Below, in pieces: positions 24,051-32,409 of a stretch of DNA of 64,000 nucleotides; the first letter of the stretch is position 1, and each line of letters begins with the position of its first letter. The stretch covers positions 248,001 through 312,000 of the forward strand of contig NZ_RCVQ01000006.1 of assembly GCF_016107285.1 (NCBI RefSeq), written 5' to 3'. The DNA is from Roseomonas sp. KE0001 (GTDB lineage Bacteria > Pseudomonadota > Alphaproteobacteria > Acetobacterales > Acetobacteraceae). Position numbers and translations under genes: made by a program. Under the pieces are notes generated by a model. It was not told the origin of the DNA and did no database searches. It was given only the letters and a program-made list of their open reading frames with translations.

Positions 24051-26138
24051 ATGACAGCGCCATCCTCATCCTCGCCCCTTTCCCTGGGCATCGACATCGG
24101 CGGCACCTTCACCGATCTCGTCATCCTCGATCCCGCCGACGGTCGGGCCAGCATCTGGAAGGAGAGCACGACGCCGGACGACCCGTCGCGCGGCGCGATC
24201 ACCGGGCTGCAGCGGCTTCTGGCGCGCGACAGGATCGCGGCCGGCGCGATCGGGCGGGTGGTTCATGCCACCACGCTTTTCACCAATGCGCTGATCGAGC
24301 GCAAGGGCGCGCCCACCGGGCTGCTGACCACCGCCGGCTTCGCCGACGTGCTGGAGATCGGGCGCGAGCGGAAGTACGAGCTCTATGACCTGTTCCTGGA
24401 AATGCCGAGGCCACTCGTTCCGCGCCCCTGGCGGCGCGAGGCGAAGGAGCGGCTGGCGCCCGATGGCAGCATCGAGCGGCCGCTGGATGTCGAGGCGACG
24501 CTCGCCGAGGTAGCCGATCTCGTGGCGCAGGGCGTCACCAGCCTCGCCATCTGCTTCCTGCATTCCTACGCCAATCCCGTGCATGAGCGGATGGCGGCGG
24601 AGGCCATCGCGGCGCGCTTCCCGCGGCTCTCGCTGTCGCTCTCCTGTGACATCGCGCCGGAGATCCGTGAATATCCTCGCACGGCCACCACCGCCGCCAA
24701 TGCCTATGTCCGCCCCATCGCCGAAACCTATCTCGACACGCTGGAGGCGGCGCTCAAGCAGACAGGCATTCCGGGCGGCCTCTTCCTCATGCTCTCCAAC
24801 GGCGGCCTGACGCATGTGGCCGAGGCCAAGCGCGCGCCGGTGCAACTGCTGGAAAGCGGCCCGGCGGCGGGTGCTCTGGCGGGCGCGTGGTTCGGGCGCC
24901 ATGCGGGGCTCGAGCGTGTGCTGGCCTTCGACATGGGTGGAACCACCGCCAAGCTCGCCCTGGTCGACGATGGCGAGCCCCTGGTGGCCTGGGGCTTCGA
25001 GGCGGCGCGCACCAAGCGCTTCCTGCGCGGCTCTGGCCTTCCGATCCAGATCGCGACGGTGGAGCTGATCGAGATCGGCGCCGGCGGCGGCTCCATCGCG
25101 CGCCGCTCCGAACTCGGCACGCTCAATGTCGGGCCGGAGAGCGCGGGCGCGCAGCCCGGCCCCGTCTGCTACGGCCGTGGCGGCACCGAGCCCACCGTGA
25201 CCGACAGCGATCTGGCGCTGGGCTACCTGAATCCCGATTTCTTCCTCGGCGGCACGATGCGCATCGATCCCGGCCCGGCAGTCGCCGCGCTGCGAGGCCT
25301 GTCCTCGCAACTGGGTCTGGAGGCCGGGCGCGCCGCGCCGGGAATCCATGACCTGGTGAACGAGAACATGGCCGGCGCCGCGCGCGTCGCCATCGCCGAG
25401 CGCGGGCGCATCCCGAGTGACTACGCGCTCCTGGCCACCGGCGGCGCGGCGCCGGTTCATGCCTGGAACGTCGCCACGAAGCTCGGCGTCTCCCGCGTCG
25501 TCTGCCCGCCCGGCGCGGGAGCGGGCAGCACCATCGGCATGCTTATGGCCCCGGCCCGGATCGACCGCGTCACCTCCCGCAACGAAGCGCTGGCGGCGGT
25601 GGACTGGGCGGAGATCACCGCCGCCTTCGAGGCGCTGGAGCGGGAGGCGCTGGAGGTCGTCGGCGGCACCGGCGCCGATCTGGCCCGTTGCACGGTGCGG
25701 CGCCTCGCCGACATGCGCTATGTCGGCCAGGGTTCGGAGATCACCGTGGCCCTGCCGGAGCGGCTCGATGCGGGGGGCGTGCTGGCTGCCTTCGAACGCG
25801 CCTACCGGCAGCTGTTCGGGCGCACGCCACCGGGCGCCAATGTGCAGTTCGTGGCGCTGCGCCTGTCCGCCTCCGCGCCGATGCCGGGCGCGGGCGCGAC
25901 GCTGCGGATCGGCGGCGGCGAGGCTGGCGGGGAGGCGCTGAAGGGACATCGCCGTGTCCACTTCCCCGATGCGGGAGAGATCGAGACGCCGGTCTACAAC
26001 CGTTACGGCCTGGCGCCGGGCGTCGTGCTCGAGGGGCCGGCGGTCTTCGAGGAGAATGAGAGCACCTTCGTCGTCGGCCCCCGCGCGCGCATCGGCGTGC
26101 TGCCCGACGGCTCCATCCTGGCGGAGCGCGTGGCATGA
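24051..26138 (+). CDS. hyuA: hydantoinase/oxoprolinase subunit A (HyuA)
   Basis: A 695-aa ASKHA-fold protein. The N-terminal domain has phosphate-1 motif SLGIDIGGTFTDLVILD (~9-25), the region GRVVHATTLFTNALIERKGA follows, and the second phosphate motif is AFDMGGTTAKLALVDDG (~293-309). The C-terminal domain (~515-690) ends with FEENESTFVVGP. With HyuB it catalyses ATP-dependent opening of a cyclic amide (N-methylhydantoin, oxoproline or similar); the exact substrate cannot be read. AGGAAA lies about 5 nt before the ATG. Overlaps hyuB by 4 bases. Confidence 0.9.
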   Translation: MTAPSSSSPLSLGIDIGGTFTDLVILDPADGRASIWKESTTPDDPSRGAITGLQRLLARDRIAAGAIGRVVHATTLFTNALIERKGAPTGLLTTAGFADVLEIGRERKYELYDLFLEMPRPLVPRPWRREAKERLAPDGSIERPLDVEATLAEVADLVAQGVTSLAICFLHSYANPVHERMAAEAIAARFPRLSLSLSCDIAPEIREYPRTATTAANAYVRPIAETYLDTLEAALKQTGIPGGLFLMLSNGGLTHVAEAKRAPVQLLESGPAAGALAGAWFGRHAGLERVLAFDMGGTTAKLALVDDGEPLVAWGFEAARTKRFLRGSGLPIQIATVELIEIGAGGGSIARRSELGTLNVGPESAGAQPGPVCYGRGGTEPTVTDSDLALGYLNPDFFLGGTMRIDPGPAVAALRGLSSQLGLEAGRAAPGIHDLVNENMAGAARVAIAERGRIPSDYALLATGGAAPVHAWNVATKLGVSRVVCPPGAGAGSTIGMLMAPARIDRVTSRNEALAAVDWAEITAAFEALEREALEVVGGTGADLARCTVRRLADMRYVGQGSEITVALPERLDAGGVLAAFERAYRQLFGRTPPGANVQFVALRLSASAPMPGAGATLRIGGGEAGGEALKGHRRVHFPDAGEIETPVYNRYGLAPGVVLEGPAVFEENESTFVVGPRARIGVLPDGSILAERVA

Positions 26139-26161
26139 ACGAAACGGGCATGAACGAAACG
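26132..26161 (+). repeat. 15-bp perfect tandem duplication over the hyuB start
   Basis: GGCATGAACGAAACG occurs twice without gap (26132-26146 and 26147-26161). It duplicates the start codon and the first four codons of hyuB, so the protein begins MNETGMNETQ. The first copy also contains the hyuA stop codon. Confidence 0.9.
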
Positions 26162-27763
26162 CAGGCTGTGCGGCGCTTCGACGCCGTGGAGATCGAGTTG
26201 CTCTGGCGGCGGCTGATCTCGCTGGTGGACGAGGCGGCGGCGGCGCTGGTCCGCACCAGCTTCTCCACCCTCGTGCGGGAGAGCTACGACTTCTCCTGCG
26301 TGGTGACGGATGCCCGGGGCCAGTCCCTGGTGCAGGCGACGGAAAGCATCCCGAGCTTCATCGGCACCCTGCCCGAGACGGTCAAGCACTTCATCCGCCA
26401 CTTCCCGGAGGAGACGCTGCAGCCGGGTGACGTGCTGATCACCAACGACATCTGGCTCGGCACCGGGCACCTGCCCGACATCACCGTGGCCAAGCCGATC
26501 TTCCGCCAGGGTCGGCTGGTCGCCTTCAGCGCCTCGACCGCGCATGCGCCGGATATCGGCGGCAAGATCCGCAGCCCCGAGCCGCGCGAGGTGTTCGAGG
26601 AGGGCCTGCAGATCCCGCCGATGAAGCTGCTGCGCGCCGGGCAGCAGGACGACACGCTGATCGCGATCATCCGCAAGAACGTCCGCACGCCCGACCAGAC
26701 CATGGGCGACCTATGGGCGCAGGTGGTGGCGCTCGACCTGATGGAGGAGCGGCTTCTGGTGTTGATGGAGCAGGCCGGGCTGCCGCATCTGCGTGACCTG
26801 GCGGGCGAGATCCATTCGCGCTGTGACGCCGCCATGCGCACCGCCATCGCGGCGCTTCCGGATGGCACCTATACCAGCTCGCTGCAGACCGACGGGCTGA
26901 TGGACCGGCCGATCACCCTGCGGCTGGCCATGACCGTCGCGGGCGACACGATCACGGCGGACTTCACCGGGACGGACCCGCAGGTGGACCGGGCCATCAA
27001 CTGCGCGCTCTGCTACACCTATGCGATGACGATGTATGGGGTGAAGGTCTGCACCAGCCCCAACCTGCCGAACAACGAGGGCGCCTGGCGGCCTATCCGC
27101 ATCGAGGCGCCGGCGGGCTGCATCGTCAACCCGGTCTTCCCCGCCTCGGGCGGATCGCGCATGTTGATCGGGCACTACATCCCGATGCTCGTCTTCGGCT
27201 GCCTCGGGCAGATCGTGCCGGATCGGGTCATGGCCGCCTGCGGCTCGCCGATGTGGGGCATGAACCAATCCGGCGTCACGGCGGCCGGCAAGCCCTACGC
27301 CAACATGTTCTTCTTCAACGGCGGCATGGGCGCCAACATGCGCGGCGACGGGATCTCATGCCTCTCCTGGCCGTCCAACGTGTCCTCCACGCCGGTCGAG
27401 ATCACCGAGCACATCGCGCCACTCCGGGTGCACCATAAGCGCCTGCGCCCCGGCAGTGGCGGACGCGGCCGGCATCGCGGCGGACTGGGGCAGGAGGTGC
27501 TGATGGAAAGCCGCTCCGACAGCCCCATCGCCGTGTCCTTCCTGGCGGAGCGGACGCTCTTCCCGGCCTTCGGCATCGAAGGCGGCGAGGCCGGCGCGCC
27601 GGGCGTGTTGCACATCAACGGGAAGGCCGTGGATCCCAAGCGGCAATATGTGCTCCAGACGGGCGACACGGTCATGATGGCGACGCCCGGCGGCGGCGGC
27701 CATGGATCCGCGGGAGAACGGGATAGGACGTTGGAGGAGGCCGACGCCAGGCACGGGTACTGA
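26135..27763 (+). CDS. hyuB: hydantoinase/oxoprolinase subunit B (HyuB)
   Basis: A 542-aa HyuB protein. It shows LLWRRLISLVDEAAAALVRTSFS near the N-terminus, GDVLITNDIWLGTGHLPDI (~97-115), FSASTAHAPDIGGKI, a PASGGSRMLIGHY block in the middle, and the Gly-rich RLRPGSGGRGRHRGG (~437-451) and MATPGGGGHGS near the C-terminus. It is the partner of HyuA in an ATP-dependent cyclic amidase, at normal family length. Two start codons, 15 nt apart, come from a tandem duplication at the hyuA/hyuB junction; the first overlaps the hyuA stop (ATGA). Confidence 0.9.
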   Translation: MNETGMNETQAVRRFDAVEIELLWRRLISLVDEAAAALVRTSFSTLVRESYDFSCVVTDARGQSLVQATESIPSFIGTLPETVKHFIRHFPEETLQPGDVLITNDIWLGTGHLPDITVAKPIFRQGRLVAFSASTAHAPDIGGKIRSPEPREVFEEGLQIPPMKLLRAGQQDDTLIAIIRKNVRTPDQTMGDLWAQVVALDLMEERLLVLMEQAGLPHLRDLAGEIHSRCDAAMRTAIAALPDGTYTSSLQTDGLMDRPITLRLAMTVAGDTITADFTGTDPQVDRAINCALCYTYAMTMYGVKVCTSPNLPNNEGAWRPIRIEAPAGCIVNPVFPASGGSRMLIGHYIPMLVFGCLGQIVPDRVMAACGSPMWGMNQSGVTAAGKPYANMFFFNGGMGANMRGDGISCLSWPSNVSSTPVEITEHIAPLRVHHKRLRPGSGGRGRHRGGLGQEVLMESRSDSPIAVSFLAERTLFPAFGIEGGEAGAPGVLHINGKAVDPKRQYVLQTGDTVMMATPGGGGHGSAGERDRTLEEADARHGY

Positions 27764-27947
27764 GAAGTAGGCCTGCTCGACGCTCGAGGGAGGGTGCCGC
27801 TCCATCCGCGGGTCCGTTCGGCATTGTGCTGGAGGATGCGGGCATGGCGGGGCGTTTGCAAACGGAAGGGAAGGTGCTGGCCCGTGCTGTTAGCAACAGG
27901 CAGGGCCAGCGGGCCGGCCCTGCAACGGAGCGTGCAGCGACCTGCTG

Positions 27948-28061
27948 GGCGTTTTCTGCCGCCTCGGGAACTGGCGGCGCGTCGCCACCCGCCACGACCG
28001 CCCGGCTCAGGGCTTCCTCGCCACGCTCGCCTTCATCGCCGCCGTCACGCAGCCGATCTGA
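27948..28061 (+). pseudogene. degenerate C-terminal fragment of IS5-type transposase
   Basis: One rightward frame ends with GVFCRLGNWRRVATRHDR, then PAQGFLATLAFIAAVTQPI and a TGA stop at 28059-28061. This matches the conserved C-terminus of IS5-family transposases (F-x-R-L-K-x-[WF]-R-R-[IV]-A-T-R-[YH]-D, then a small hydrophobic tail). Upstream the frame soon hits stops and no catalytic residues remain. No terminal inverted repeats were found. The rest of the 334-bp gene-free stretch 27764-28097 shows nothing else apart from a short CTGTT-agc-AACAG dyad at 27887-27899. Confidence 0.6.
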
Positions 28062-28097
28062 ATGCGTCCCCGACCTGGGCCGGACCGGCCTCGCCCT

Positions 28098-29066
28098 TCA
28101 CAACACGATGCCGCGCGCCTTGATCAACCGGCCATAGACCTCCTGCTCCCGCCGCACCAGCGCGGCGAAGTCGTCGAGCGGCAGCGGGTCGAGGGTGACG
28201 TCGGGCGTGGCGCGGCTGCGCACCGCCTCGCTGTTCACCGCCGCCTCCAGCGCCGTGGCGAGCTTCTGCAGGATCGGCGCCGGCACGCCGGCGGGCGCCA
28301 CCAACCCGTGCCAGAACTCGAAGACGACGTCGGGATGCACCGTCTCGCGCAGGGTCGGCACATCGGGCAGCGCGGCGTTGCGCTCGGCGGAGGTGACGGC
28401 GAGGACGCGGAACCGGCCGCTCTCCAGATGCGGCAGCAGGGAGAAGACCGAGCCGGCATAGAAGGGGATGCGCCCCTCGCCCATGTCGGTGACGATCGGC
28501 ACTTCGCCGCGATAGGCGACGTTCTGCATGCGGACCTTCGCCTGCGCCATCATCAGCTCCATGGCGATATGCGGCGAGCTGCCGTTGCCCACGCTGCCGA
28601 AGCCGATGTCGGGGTTCTTCCTGATGTGGTCGAGCGCCTGGGCGACGGTGTGGATCGGCAGCTTCGCCGTGACGGCGAAGGCGAGCGGCGCGCGATAGAC
28701 GCGCAGCAGCGGGGCGAAATCCTCCAGCCGGTAGGGGATTTTTGGATAGAGGTTCGGGTTGAGCGAGAGCGTGCTCGTCGCCACCCAGCCGATGGTGTAG
28801 CCGTCCGCCGGGGCGCGGGCGACGGATTCGGCGGCGATCATGGTGTTGGCGCCCGCCTTGTTCTCCAGCACCACGCTCTGGCCGAGCGATTGGTGAAGCT
28901 GCTCGGCGATCAGCCGCGCCAGCACGTCGCCGGCGCCGGGGGCGAAGGGATAGACGAGGCGGATCGGCCGGTCCGGCCAGGCCTCCGCCGCGGCCCGGGC
29001 GCGGGGCAGGAGGGGGAGGGCGGCCAGGGCCGCGCCGAGGCCGGCACGCCGCGTGAACATGGACAT
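28098..29066 (-). CDS. Bug-family substrate-binding protein of the CoA-transferase operon
   Basis: A 322-aa periplasmic protein with an Arg-containing leader (FTRRAGLGAALAALPLLPRARA). It has Bug motifs: PIRLVYPFAPGAGDVLARLIAE (~34-55), NKAGANTMIAAESVARAPADG, NVAYRGEVPIVTDMGEGRI, and DVPTLRETVHPDVVFEFWHG. It follows the CoA-transferase gene by 38 nt, so the two are probably one operon that takes up and activates a carboxylic acid. GAGGAG stands 8 nt upstream of ATG 29066. TctA/TctB are not in the window. Confidence 0.87.
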   Translation of the reverse strand: MSMFTRRAGLGAALAALPLLPRARAAAEAWPDRPIRLVYPFAPGAGDVLARLIAEQLHQSLGQSVVLENKAGANTMIAAESVARAPADGYTIGWVATSTLSLNPNLYPKIPYRLEDFAPLLRVYRAPLAFAVTAKLPIHTVAQALDHIRKNPDIGFGSVGNGSSPHIAMELMMAQAKVRMQNVAYRGEVPIVTDMGEGRIPFYAGSVFSLLPHLESGRFRVLAVTSAERNAALPDVPTLRETVHPDVVFEFWHGLVAPAGVPAPILQKLATALEAAVNSEAVRSRATPDVTLDPLPLDDFAALVRREQEVYGRLIKARGIVL

Positions 29067-29104
29067 GGTCGGGGACTCCTCATCCTGTTGCGGGCGCGCC
29101 CTTC

Positions 29105-31537
29105 TCATGCGGCGGGGGCGCGCTTCCTTCGCTCCGAGACCGGCACCGCCCGCCGGCCGATCACCCCGGCCTCGGCCAGCCGGGCCCGCGCCCCGGCATC
29201 CAGGCCCAGCCCGGCCAGGACGGCGTCGTTGTCCTCGCCCAGCGTCGGCGCCGGGCGGCGCACCGCGAAGGGTTCGCCGCCGGCCGGCCGGAAGGGCGCG
29301 GAGGGCTGCTCGTGCGGGCCGAGGAAGGCGCGCGTGGTGGCCTGCCAGAAGCGGCGCGCCACCAGATGGGGGTCCCGCCGCAGCCGGGTCGGCCAGGCCA
29401 CGACCCCGGCGGCGACCCCGGCGGCCTGCAGGGCGTGCATGGCGGCCTCGGCGCCGTGCCGGCGCGTCCAGCCGGCCAGCGCCGCCTCCAGCTCCGCCTC
29501 GCGCGCACGGCGGCCGGGCAGCCGCGCCAGGGCGGGATCGGCGCCGAGATCGGGCCGCCCGATGGCCGCGCAGAGCCGCGCCCAGGCGGGGTCGTCGGTG
29601 ACGGCGACGGCCAGCCATTCGTCATCGGCGCAGGGGAAGCAGCCATGCGGCACCTGGCCGGGATGGCGGTTGCCCCGGCGCGGGCCGGGCGAGCCGGTGG
29701 CCGATTGCGCGATGATCCAGGGCGCGACCAGCGGGAACATGCATTCCACCTGCGCCAGGTCGATGTGCTGGCCCTCGCCGGTGGCCTGCCGGTGCAGCAG
29801 GGCGGTGAGCAGGGCGGCGGCGGCGTTCAGCCCGCCGATCGGGTCGCCATAGGCGAGTTGGTTAGTGGTCGGCGGCCAGTCGGCCTCGCCGGAGACGGTG
29901 GGCAGGCCGGAGGCGTGCTCCAGCGTCGAGCCATAGGCGCGGGCGTCGCGCCAGGGGCCCTCGGCGCCGAAGGCCGGCATCGACAGCATCACGAGGTCCG
30001 GCCGCTCCGCCGCCAGCACCGGATAGTCGAGGCCGAGCTTCGGCAGGACCTCGCGCGCATAGTTCTCGACCACCGCATCGGCCCCGCGCACCAGCCGCTT
30101 CAGCAGGCCGGCGCCCTCGGGCGTGGTCAGGTCGAGGGTGATGCCCTGCTTGTTGCGGTTCTGCACGCAGAAGCGCAGGTCGTGCTCATAGCGCCGCCCG
30201 GTGAAGAAGGCCGGCCGCGGATCGACGCCGCGCCACCAGTCCGGATACTGGCAGGCCTCGACCTTGATGACCTCGGCGCCGAGATCGGCCAGCTGCCGCG
30301 TGCAGAGCGGCCCGGCCCAGCCCATCGACAGGTCGATGATCCGCAGCCCCGCGAGCGGCAGGCCTGGCTCCCCCGGAAGATGCTTTCCCACGGGATGCTT
30401 TCCGAGGGGATGCTCCCCCAAGGGGCGGGGCGGCGGTGGCGGCAGGGCATCGTCCTCGCCCGCCAGGGGCGCGCGGCCGGCGGCCAGCGGGGGCGTGCGC
30501 TCCAGGCGCTGCGGCAGGGTCGGGCCCTCGAAGCGCGCCGCGCCCAGGGTGATCGCCGCGAAGGCGTCGCGGGCGCGGTGGGTCGGCGTCTCCAGCAGCC
30601 TCGCCATCTCCGGCACCACGGCGAAGGGCAGGCGGCGGCGCAGCGCCTCCTCGAACCATTCCTGCGCCGTGCGCTGCAGCAGGCGCGGCGCGAAGACCGC
30701 CTCCAGCCGGTCGGCATGGCGCAGCCGGTCGAGGGCGACGATGTGCTCCGGGTCGTCGGCCAGGCCGGGCAGGTCCAGCATCTCGCAGAAGGCACGGAAC
30801 TGCTGCGGCGTGACCACGGTGACCCCGAGCCAGCCCTCCTTGCAGCGATAGACGCCGAGCGGGCTGGTGGGGGCGAAGCGGTTGACGCCGTAGCGCCGCT
30901 CGACCTCCGGATTGGTCACGCCCTGCGTCGCCTGATATTCGGCGACGCTGATATTGGCCTCGTGGATGCTCACCTCGAGCCGCGCCGCGCCGCCGCCCAG
31001 CAGATGCGCGGCCGTGGCGTTGAAGGCGGCGATGCCGCCGACCACCTCGCCGGCGATGCCTCCCAGCATGGCGGGCGGGCCCTCGGCCGGGCCGGTGCAG
31101 GCGAAGACGCCGGCCAGGGCGCGGGCGGTGATGTCGGTGGCCGCGAAGTCGCGATAGGGGCCGCTGTCGCCGAACCAGGAGATGGCGGTCCGCACCGCGC
31201 CGGGGGCGCCGAGGGGCGCGGCCTCGCGCTCGGCGCGGGGGCGGGCGTCGAGCACCACGTCGCAGGCGGCGGCCAGGGCGGCCTGTCGCTCCGGCGTCGC
31301 CGTCTGGCCGCGCTTGTTGCTGTTGAGCCAGGCGAAAAGGGCGGAGTCCCGCCCGGCGCCGGTCTCGACCAGCGGCGGCTCGCGGCGCAGCGGATCGCCG
31401 CCGGGCGGCTCCAGCTTGAACACCTCGGCGCCGAAGTCCGCGAAGAGCTTGCCGGCATAGGCCAGGGCGACGCCGCCGCCGATCTCCAGGACGCGGAAGG
31501 GTGCGAGGGGCAGGGCGCGCGGGGGCTCGGCGGGCAT
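29105..31537 (-). CDS. double-domain class III CoA-transferase (CaiB/BaiF family)
   Basis: This 810-aa protein contains two complete class III CoA-transferase halves. N-half (~12-360): RVLEIGGGVALAYAGKLFAD, LNSNKRGQTA. C-half (~395-790): RIIDLSMGWAGPLCTRQLAD, QNRNKQGITLDLTTPEG. The family's catalytic Asp fits Asp565 (YGDPIGGLNAA) in the C-half, but the matching N-half position is Glu164 (AGEVVGGIAAF), so only the second half may be active. A Pro-rich linker (~365-392) carries a 15-nt in-frame repeat. GGAGG lies 10 nt upstream. It probably moves CoA onto the acid bound by the adjacent Bug protein, feeding the carboxylase encoded next door. Confidence 0.85.
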   Translation of the reverse strand: MPAEPPRALPLAPFRVLEIGGGVALAYAGKLFADFGAEVFKLEPPGGDPLRREPPLVETGAGRDSALFAWLNSNKRGQTATPERQAALAAACDVVLDARPRAEREAAPLGAPGAVRTAISWFGDSGPYRDFAATDITARALAGVFACTGPAEGPPAMLGGIAGEVVGGIAAFNATAAHLLGGGAARLEVSIHEANISVAEYQATQGVTNPEVERRYGVNRFAPTSPLGVYRCKEGWLGVTVVTPQQFRAFCEMLDLPGLADDPEHIVALDRLRHADRLEAVFAPRLLQRTAQEWFEEALRRRLPFAVVPEMARLLETPTHRARDAFAAITLGAARFEGPTLPQRLERTPPLAAGRAPLAGEDDALPPPPPRPLGEHPLGKHPVGKHLPGEPGLPLAGLRIIDLSMGWAGPLCTRQLADLGAEVIKVEACQYPDWWRGVDPRPAFFTGRRYEHDLRFCVQNRNKQGITLDLTTPEGAGLLKRLVRGADAVVENYAREVLPKLGLDYPVLAAERPDLVMLSMPAFGAEGPWRDARAYGSTLEHASGLPTVSGEADWPPTTNQLAYGDPIGGLNAAAALLTALLHRQATGEGQHIDLAQVECMFPLVAPWIIAQSATGSPGPRRGNRHPGQVPHGCFPCADDEWLAVAVTDDPAWARLCAAIGRPDLGADPALARLPGRRAREAELEAALAGWTRRHGAEAAMHALQAAGVAAGVVAWPTRLRRDPHLVARRFWQATTRAFLGPHEQPSAPFRPAGGEPFAVRRPAPTLGEDNDAVLAGLGLDAGARARLAEAGVIGRRAVPVSERRKRAPAA
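30371..30430 (-). repeat. 15-nt in-frame repeat in the CoA-transferase linker
   Basis: About three copies of a 15-nt unit encode His-Pro-(Leu/Val)-Gly-Lys in the linker between the two CoA-transferase halves (protein residues ~372-390). The neighbouring coding sequence is not repetitive. Confidence 0.7.
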
Positions 31538-31575
31538 GGTCGGCGTTTCCTCCCCGGACGGCGGCGCGGCCGTCC

Positions 31576-31620
31576 ATTTGTGATTTGTTATATAAGATCG
31601 GCCGCCCGGCCCGGCGTCAA
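31576..31620 (-). promoter_or_regulatory. promoter and candidate GntR operator of CoA-transferase operon
   Basis: Reading leftward: TTGACG (31620-31615, containing the GntR stop codon), 17 nt, TCTTAT (31597-31592), then ATAACAAATCACAAAT (31591-31576). The ATAACAAAT core recurs in the same orientation in front of the biotin-carrier gene at 32380-32388. It lies just downstream of the -10, a position suited to repression. Confidence 0.55.
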
Positions 31621-32312
31621 GCCGGCGCCTCGGCGGAGAGCGGGCCGTTGAGCTGCGGCAGGCGGCGCAGCAACTCATCGCCATAGAGGCTGACATCGCG
31701 CTGCACGGCGAGGCGCGCCAGGCTCGGATCGCCCTCGCGCAGGCCGCGGATCACCTCCAGATGCGGATGCTGGTCGCGCGGGTGCTTCATGCGGATCTGC
31801 GTCAGCCCGGCCTGCAACGGGCCGCATTGCAGCCACAGCCCCTCGATGATCCGCAGCAGCACCGGCTGCCGCGCCAGGCCGCAGAGCGTCATGTGGAAGC
31901 GCTCGTTCTCGGCCAGCAGGTCGTCCAGCCGGCGCTCGCGCACCGCCGCCATCATCCGCTCATGGATGGCGAGCAGCATCTCCGCCCCGGCCGGCCCGCT
32001 GTGCTCGGCGGCGCGGGCGGCGGCGCGGCCCTCCAGCTCGGCGCGCAGCTCCAGGATCTCGCGGCAGCGCGCCTCGGTCAGCACCGGCACGCGGACGGAG
32101 CGGTGATCGAGCTGCTGCAGCCCGTTCTCGCTCACCAGCCGCGCCAGCGCCTCGCGCACCGGCGTCGGGCTCACGCCGAGGCCGGCGGCGAGGTCGCGCA
32201 GCTTCAGCTTCTCGCCCGGGCGGAAGCGGCTGCGCATCAGGTCCAGCCGCAGCCGCTGATAGACCTTGGCGCCGACATTCTCCGCCTGGATCACCCCCTG
32301 TTCCTCGTCCAT
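31617..32312 (-). CDS. GntR-family regulator, FCD type
   Basis: A 231-aa regulator with an N-terminal winged HTH (~10-75; KLRDLAAGLGVSPTPVREAL) and a helical FCD effector domain (~85-220; ELRAELEGRAAARAAEHSG, ENERFHMTLCGLARQPVLLR). FCD regulators usually respond to small organic acids. It lies between the CoA-transferase and biotin-carrier promoters, both of which carry a shared ATAACAAAT element, so it likely controls both directions. Start 32312 is the first Met giving a normal N-terminus. Confidence 0.88.
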   Translation of the reverse strand: MDEEQGVIQAENVGAKVYQRLRLDLMRSRFRPGEKLKLRDLAAGLGVSPTPVREALARLVSENGLQQLDHRSVRVPVLTEARCREILELRAELEGRAAARAAEHSGPAGAEMLLAIHERMMAAVRERRLDDLLAENERFHMTLCGLARQPVLLRIIEGLWLQCGPLQAGLTQIRMKHPRDQHPHLEVIRGLREGDPSLARLAVQRDVSLYGDELLRRLPQLNGPLSAEAPA

Positions 32313-32347
32313 CGCCGCTCTCCCACCTCCCGATGCGGCAAGAAGGG

Positions 32348-32388
32348 TTGACGCCCCCGGCCCCTGGGTGGATTTTGTGATAACAAAT
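32348..32388 (+). promoter_or_regulatory. promoter and candidate GntR operator of biotin-carrier operon
   Basis: TTGACG (32348-32353), a 17-nt spacer, GATTTT (32371-32376, weak -10), overlapped by ATTTTGTGATAACAAAT (32372-32388), which has partial dyad symmetry (TTGT/ACAA). The -35 hexamer, spacing and ATAACAAAT core match the promoter at 31576-31620. Confidence 0.5.
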
Positions 32389-32409
32389 ATGACGAGGGAG
32401 CGCCAGGGC

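Noticed and set aside
27826-28137. 103-codon open frame in the gap after hyuB
   Set aside because: Low-complexity Ala/Ser/Pro composition. A different frame here carries the IS5-type transposase tail.
28062-29852. 596-codon rightward open frame across a Bug gene and the CoA-transferase
   Set aside because: Crosses two clear opposite-strand genes and has no domain resemblance.
32348-32388. lac-operator-like TTGTGATAACAA considered as a LacI site
   Set aside because: No LacI-family gene is near, and the same core recurs at the other promoter flanking the GntR gene, so GntR is the simpler explanation.
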